A stretch of DNA of 64,000 nucleotides from NCBI RefSeq assembly GCF_036880985.1, contig NZ_JBAJNO010000001.1:248001-312000 (forward strand). The letters are read 5' to 3'. The stretch's first letter is position 1. The number at the start of each line of letters is the position of its first letter. The translations under genes and the position numbers were made by a program. The notes below the pieces were generated by a model. That model saw only the letters and a program-made list of their open reading frames with translations. It was not told where the DNA came from and ran no database searches. This document shows positions 59,311 to 64,000 of this stretch, in pieces. Source of the stretch: Limibacter armeniacum (GTDB lineage Bacteria > Bacteroidota > Bacteroidia > Cytophagales > Flammeovirgaceae).

Positions 59311-60855
59311 ATGAAAACGAATTATAAAATTGCGCTATTTCTACTGCTTACGACACTGGTAAGCAACCTCTGGGCACAGACGAAACCCAACGTAGTGGTC
59401 ATCTACACCGATGACCACCGTTTTACAGGCATCCATGCTTTAGGCAATGAAGCAGTCAGGACCCCCCATATTGATAAGCTAACCGATACCGGCGTGGCTT
59501 TTACGAATACCTACCTGATGGGAGCATTCACCGGGGCTACCTGTATGCCGAGCCGTGCCATGCTGCTGACCGGAAAGTCACTCTTTCATTTAAAAAATCT
59601 GGGACGCACCATTCCTGAAAAAGACGTGACGATGCCTGAAGCATTCCACAAGGCAGGCTATCATTCGCATATCGTGGGAAAATGGCACCAAGATCGCAAT
59701 TCTATTTCAAGGGTATTTGATTCGGGAGGAAAAGTGATGGGATTGGGGGCTTACCTGGTCGATCATTACCGTATGCCTTTGTGGGATTGGAACAAGGAAG
59801 GAAAATTCACTAAAGACAATGCCTACTTACTGGAGTATGATGATCACCAAAACATTGTCAAATCACCATTTACCAGCAAAAAATATGAAAGAGGTCCTAT
59901 CGGTACGGAAAATAATGGACCACATACTTCCGAAATTTTTGCCGATGAAGCCATCAGTTTTATAACGCAATATAAAGAGGATAATCCTTTCTTTATGTAT
60001 GTGGCATTCCATGCGCCTCACGACCCGAGACAGGCTCCAGAAAAGTACAAGAAAATGTACCCTGTCAGTAAGATCAATTTACCACCCTCTTACCTGACGC
60101 AGCACCCGTTCGATAATGGGGATATGTTTATCCGAGATGAAAAACTGGCGGTTTGGCCCCGTACAGAGGAGGTTTCCAAGGAACAGCTTTCAGACTACTA
60201 TGCCATCATTACCCATTTGGACGAACAGATCGGGCGTGTGATTGCCTCTCTGAAAAAGAGCGGAAAGTATGAGAATACCATAATCGTGCTGGCGGGCGAC
60301 AGCGGATTGGCAGTCGGCAACCACGGACTGATGGGCAAACAAAACCTTTATGATGAGGATGGCATACACGTTCCTTTTATTATCTCAGGGGGAGCTGTAA
60401 CGCACAAAGGCAAAAGGGAAGATACCTTCTGTTATATTCATGATATTTTCCCGACAGTTTGCGAGATGGCAGGCGTTGAGATTCAATCGTCAGTCGAGGG
60501 GAAAAGCATGATGCCAGTGGTCAATGGTACGCAGAAATCGGTGAGGGATTATACCTACCATGCCTACAAGCAATACCAGAGGGCATATAGAAAAGGGGAC
60601 TTCAAACTGATCGAGTATGTGAAGGCAGAAGGGGAATGGAAAGGTGATAAAAATGTAAAAGGCTCAAGGGTGACACAATTGTTTAATGTAAAGAATGACC
60701 CTTGGGAAACACAGGACCTGACCATTTTTCCGGAGTACAAGGAGGTGTTGGAAACCATGACAGCAGAGATGAAAAAAGCAGCTGTGTCTGAAGGAGATAA
60801 TAAGGAAGCAATAGGTTATGGTTTCGATTTTTGGGATTACTATCAAACATTTTGA
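59311..60855 (+). CDS. Family S1 sulfatase
   Basis: The ATG at 59311 gives 514 residues with a signal peptide (NLWAQ). A longer frame overlapping the GH28-like gene is not favoured. Motifs are IYTDDHRFTG, Cys78 in CMPSR, VGKWHQDR (Gln in place of Leu) and LAGDSGLAVG, which suggest another S1 subfamily from the other sulfatases here. It follows the GH28-like gene by 8 bp and precedes the TonB-dependent receptor by 250 bp. Sulfated galactan oligosaccharide is the likely substrate. Confidence 0.9.
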   Translation: MKTNYKIALFLLLTTLVSNLWAQTKPNVVVIYTDDHRFTGIHALGNEAVRTPHIDKLTDTGVAFTNTYLMGAFTGATCMPSRAMLLTGKSLFHLKNLGRTIPEKDVTMPEAFHKAGYHSHIVGKWHQDRNSISRVFDSGGKVMGLGAYLVDHYRMPLWDWNKEGKFTKDNAYLLEYDDHQNIVKSPFTSKKYERGPIGTENNGPHTSEIFADEAISFITQYKEDNPFFMYVAFHAPHDPRQAPEKYKKMYPVSKINLPPSYLTQHPFDNGDMFIRDEKLAVWPRTEEVSKEQLSDYYAIITHLDEQIGRVIASLKKSGKYENTIIVLAGDSGLAVGNHGLMGKQNLYDEDGIHVPFIISGGAVTHKGKREDTFCYIHDIFPTVCEMAGVEIQSSVEGKSMMPVVNGTQKSVRDYTYHAYKQYQRAYRKGDFKLIEYVKAEGEWKGDKNVKGSRVTQLFNVKNDPWETQDLTIFPEYKEVLETMTAEMKKAAVSEGDNKEAIGYGFDFWDYYQTF

Positions 60856-61105
60856 GTAGGCAGAAGAAAGAAGGGTTTCACAACGAGGTGGGGAAAAAAG
60901 TTCAAAATGCTAGTCCTATTGTTCAGTATTAATTTTCACCCTAGTAAATGCACAATATTTATACCTAGCTAGAGCGGAATAGTCATATCATTAGCAGATG
61001 AATATCATGGAGAAGAAAAGACTGAGTTATATCGGTTGGTTATCTGCTATCCTGTTGATTCATCTGAGGGTAAATTTTAATGTTAGGACTATCAATATTA
61101 GGGAA

Positions 61106-63586
61106 ATGAAGATTTTGGGAAAGTTGACATGGGTAATCGTATTCCTATTGCTTTTTACGGTAAAAGATGCATTTACACAGATTTCAGGGAAAATCGTAGA
61201 TGAAGCCAATTCGCCATTGGAATATGCGACGGTTGCGATCTATCAGCAAAAAGACAGCCTATTGGTGACGGGCAATGTAACTGAGCCAAACGGCAGTTTT
61301 ATCATTCCATTTGTGGAAGCAGGCGCCTATTATGTGGTGGCCTCTTTTATCGGTTATAAATCCAGAACAATCGGTGATATTGTCATGGCCAAAAAAGGCG
61401 AGAAGAAAAACCTTGGGCAGATCATGCTCTCCATGGGTATTGAGCTGGACGAGGTAACCGTACAGGGAGAGCGCGCCACGGTACTCAACAAAATTGACAG
61501 ACAGGTTTTTGATTCCCAAAAATTCCAGAGTGCCCAAGGAGGTACCGCCACTGATGTATTGCGTAACTTGCCTTCCGTACAGGTAGACGGTCAGGGTGAG
61601 ATTTCGGTAAGGGGAAGCAAGGGTTTTGTGGTGTTACTGAATGGAAAGCCTTTTCAGGGAAATGCGGCATCGCTGATTGATCAATTACCTGCCAATGCCA
61701 TTGACCGTGTAGAAGTGATCACGGCGCCTTCTGCCAGTTATGATCCAGAAGGAAAAGCGGGTATCATCAATATCCTGACCAAAAAGGGAGCTGCTGATGG
61801 CTCATTTGTTCAGGTGAACCTGCGAGGCGGATTGCCTTCTATAGAAAATTATGACAATGCGAATATACATCAGCGATATGGTATGGATGCCATCTACAAT
61901 GTGCGAAAGGATAAATGGAACATTTCAATGGGCGGCAGCTACCAACGCAATGACCTTGGCGGCAGAAGAGAAGGCGATGTGTATACCATTATCAACGATA
62001 CGCTGACCCGTTTTCCTTCTGATGGGGAGCGTAGTTTTGATGTAGAGGATTTCAGTGGTCGATTTACTGTGGATTTCACGCCTGATTCTACCAACAACTT
62101 CTCATTGGGTTTTTATGGAGGCATCAAGAACAAGGACCGTTTGGCAGATATTGTTTACTATGATAACCACGCGTCTGTGGTAGGGGAAGATAATAACAGG
62201 TTGTATACCATTCAGTATTTTAACCACAACCTGAGAACTCGAACCAGTGATTTTGCCTTGGGAAGCCTTGACTACAGCCATATCTTCGGCAACAGCTCAA
62301 AACTGTCAACCTCGTTTCTGTATGAATATACCCTTTTGGGAGGACCTACTGTGAACCAGAATTTGGGTTATCCGAATGCAAATATTCTTTACCAGGATGA
62401 GTACAATACCAACGACAATCCGCTGAATGGTATCCGATTCCAATTGGATTATACTTGGCAACCGTTTTCTTTCGGAAAACTGCAAACAGGCTATCAATAC
62501 AGAAAACTATTGCATGTCGGTGACTTTGTTTATCAGCGCAGAAATGACTTCAACAGCGAATTCCAATTGGTACCGGACTTCTCCAGTGAAGTGGATCTGG
62601 AGCGAACTATCCATGCAGGATACGGACAGCTGACAGGTAAAAAAGGGCGTTGGGATTATTCGTTAGGGGCAAGAATGGAAGTGATGGACAGGGCTTTGGA
62701 CCTGAAAGATAAAGCCGGCACTATCGACACGACCTATGTCTATAATTTTGTGAAACTGTATCCTTCGGCATCTGTTCAGTATGGAGTGGATAATGATTGG
62801 GCTTTGAAAGCGGCTTATAGTAAGCGGGTAGACAGAACCACTACTTTCAAGATGAATCCATTCCCTGAAAGGGAGCATTCCGAAACGTTGGAGCAGGGAG
62901 ATCCGGAACTGTTGCCGGAGTTTATTGATCTGTTTGAATTGGGTTTCAATAAGTATTTCCAAAATGACCAATCCGTATATGCAACGGCTTATTTCAGGAA
63001 TGTAGAGAATCTGGTCAACCGTGTGAATACCGTTTACAATGATTCTATTCTGAACCGAATCTACACCAATGTCGGGACGGCAAAAGTTGTCGGTTTGGAA
63101 GTGGGGGCAGAGTTTAAGCCGCATAAACGATGGACCAACTTTGTTGGTGGTAATATTTATCGTTATGCGATTGATGGAACTTTTGATAATCGGGAAGTGA
63201 ACACCACAGCGACGGTTTATTCCTTCAATGTCAATTCAACCCTACAATTCTGGAAAACAGCTTCGGTTCAGTTTACCCTTAACTACCTGTCAGACCGCAA
63301 TACGGCACAGGGAGAAGATTCACGCTATTACTCGCCTAACCTGACATTGCGCAAGACCTTTATGGATCGCAAGTTGGCAGTAACCCTGCAATGGCTCAAC
63401 ATGGATATGGGCTTGCTGGATACAAACGAGCAGCGGATTTCCACTTGGAGAGATGGCGAATTCTATACGACTACCAACTATGTGTATGAGGTTGATATGT
63501 TTGTGCTGAACCTTTCCTATACCTTCAGGAATGGTAAGAACAGATCCAAGTTTATCAAGAGTGAATTTGGTGAAAGGGAATTCTAA
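61106..63586 (+). CDS. TonB-dependent receptor with OMP_b-brl_3-type barrel
   Basis: The ATG at 61106 gives the expected signal peptide (LGKLTWVIVFLLLF); a start at 60998 would add 36 residues without clear use. A carboxypeptidase-regulatory domain follows (ISGKIVDEANSPLEYATVA, about 30-110). Then come a plug (ATDVLRNLPSVQVDGQGEIS, IDRVEVITAPSASYDPEGKA) and a large beta barrel ending in aromatic strands (826 residues). It lacks SusC hallmarks and has no SusD partner. It may import an oligosaccharide or another ligand through the outer membrane, powered by TonB. It is transcribed after the sulfatase and ends at a strong terminator. Confidence 0.88.
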   Translation: MKILGKLTWVIVFLLLFTVKDAFTQISGKIVDEANSPLEYATVAIYQQKDSLLVTGNVTEPNGSFIIPFVEAGAYYVVASFIGYKSRTIGDIVMAKKGEKKNLGQIMLSMGIELDEVTVQGERATVLNKIDRQVFDSQKFQSAQGGTATDVLRNLPSVQVDGQGEISVRGSKGFVVLLNGKPFQGNAASLIDQLPANAIDRVEVITAPSASYDPEGKAGIINILTKKGAADGSFVQVNLRGGLPSIENYDNANIHQRYGMDAIYNVRKDKWNISMGGSYQRNDLGGRREGDVYTIINDTLTRFPSDGERSFDVEDFSGRFTVDFTPDSTNNFSLGFYGGIKNKDRLADIVYYDNHASVVGEDNNRLYTIQYFNHNLRTRTSDFALGSLDYSHIFGNSSKLSTSFLYEYTLLGGPTVNQNLGYPNANILYQDEYNTNDNPLNGIRFQLDYTWQPFSFGKLQTGYQYRKLLHVGDFVYQRRNDFNSEFQLVPDFSSEVDLERTIHAGYGQLTGKKGRWDYSLGARMEVMDRALDLKDKAGTIDTTYVYNFVKLYPSASVQYGVDNDWALKAAYSKRVDRTTTFKMNPFPEREHSETLEQGDPELLPEFIDLFELGFNKYFQNDQSVYATAYFRNVENLVNRVNTVYNDSILNRIYTNVGTAKVVGLEVGAEFKPHKRWTNFVGGNIYRYAIDGTFDNREVNTTATVYSFNVNSTLQFWKTASVQFTLNYLSDRNTAQGEDSRYYSPNLTLRKTFMDRKLAVTLQWLNMDMGLLDTNEQRISTWRDGEFYTTTNYVYEVDMFVLNLSYTFRNGKNRSKFIKSEFGEREF

Positions 63587-63605
63587 TCATTGCTGATAAA
63601 TAAAA

Positions 63606-63640
63606 AAGAAGCGTTGAAATACTGTATTTCAACGCTTCTT
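63606..63640. terminator. Bidirectional terminator between receptor and GH29 genes
   Basis: A 16-bp stem (AAGAAGCGTTGAAATA and its complement, 3-nt loop) has A- and T-rich flanks on both sides between convergent genes. Confidence 0.85.
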
Positions 63641-63660
63641 CTTTTTGAGAAAGGGGAGTG

Positions 63661-64000
63661 TTAGATCCCTTTTTTCAAACTCAACTTAAAGGTATAGGCA
63701 AAAGCTTCTGCCACCTCTTCGGGCATTTCTATCTCCAACCCATTTTTGGTCTGTTCCCATTTTAAAGACCCGCCATACCCTAGCAGGAATACTTCTTTCA
63801 CCTTATCTTTCTTCGAAACTGATTTCAACAGCAATTTGCCTTGTGGGCGATCGAGCACAATGCCGAAAACGACTTTCTCATCCTTGGTGCGCGTATAGCG
63901 AATGTCTTTAGAGGTATAGGCGAGGTTCTTTTTGATAAAGCTGCCTTCTTTTTCCAGTACCGTAGGACCTTCTGCAGCAATTTTCCAAGGGCGGGTGTTG
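63661..64000 (-). CDS. GH29 family enzyme, C-terminal part (cut by window edge)
   Basis: The open frame continues past the right edge (113 codons including stop are visible). The N-terminal visible part reads NTRPWKIAAEGPT, equivalent to GTRPWKIFGEGPT in the GH29 at 12722. The end carries the GH29 C-terminal beta domain (VKEVFLLGYGGSLKW, EAFAYTFKL). It is therefore the third GH29 of the window. The catalytic domain lies outside, so specificity cannot be judged. It is convergent with the TonB receptor gene. Confidence 0.8.
   Translation of the reverse strand, partial: NTRPWKIAAEGPTVLEKEGSFIKKNLAYTSKDIRYTRTKDEKVVFGIVLDRPQGKLLLKSVSKKDKVKEVFLLGYGGSLKWEQTKNGLEIEMPEEVAEAFAYTFKLSLKKGI

Overview
The window reads as part of a mobilizable plasmid, or a plasmid-like replicon or chromid, from a marine alga-degrading Bacteroidota. 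It most resembles the Cytophagales (Flammeovirga or Persicobacter type), but that rank is inference. Supporting signs are a hybrid two-component regulator, type IX secretion tails, lipoprotein signal peptides, a BfmA/MobB-like mobilization pair, and many glycoside hydrolases and sulfatases for red-algal galactans (agar, porphyran, carrageenan). No rRNA, tRNA, CRISPR array or transposase was seen.

Left arm (1-19.7 kb): an aldo/keto reductase and a fuconolactonase-type amidohydrolase form an operon next to a divergent LacI regulator with visible operators. Two divergent GH16 agarase/porphyranase-type enzymes follow, one T9SS-secreted with CBM6 and one a lipoprotein. Next come a GH29, a 1390-residue hybrid two-component sensor, a second GH29, a sulfatase, and a GH2 protein whose acid/base Glu is replaced. 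GH16 enzymes would cut the polymer, and GH29, sulfatase and GH2 would trim the products. The AKR/lactonase pair could oxidise released L-galactose or L-fucose.

Plasmid core (19.7-31 kb): a Rep_3-type initiator with nine iterons of about 22 bp, then eleven 102-103 bp tandem repeats that each carry an inverted iteron-like site, then parB and parA with a paired operator. After that is a GC-richer cassette: a winged-helix protein, a membrane/coiled-coil protein, and a GHKL ATPase with a C-terminal nuclease-like ExK motif. A mobilization pair with a candidate oriT follows.

Small accessory genes (31-39 kb): a DMT transporter, an Old Yellow Enzyme homologue, a Crp/Fnr regulator, a GH2, a secreted protein of unknown function and an AAA ATPase.

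Right arm (39-64 kb): a long co-directional set of five sulfatases, two GH2 enzymes, GH117 (3,6-anhydro-L-galactosidase type), a T9SS parallel beta-helix protein, a BNR/sortilin-like protein, a GH28-like protein and a TonB-dependent receptor. A third, partial GH29 lies at the edge. No SusC/SusD pair and no sulfatase-maturating enzyme is present, so these must come from elsewhere in the genome.
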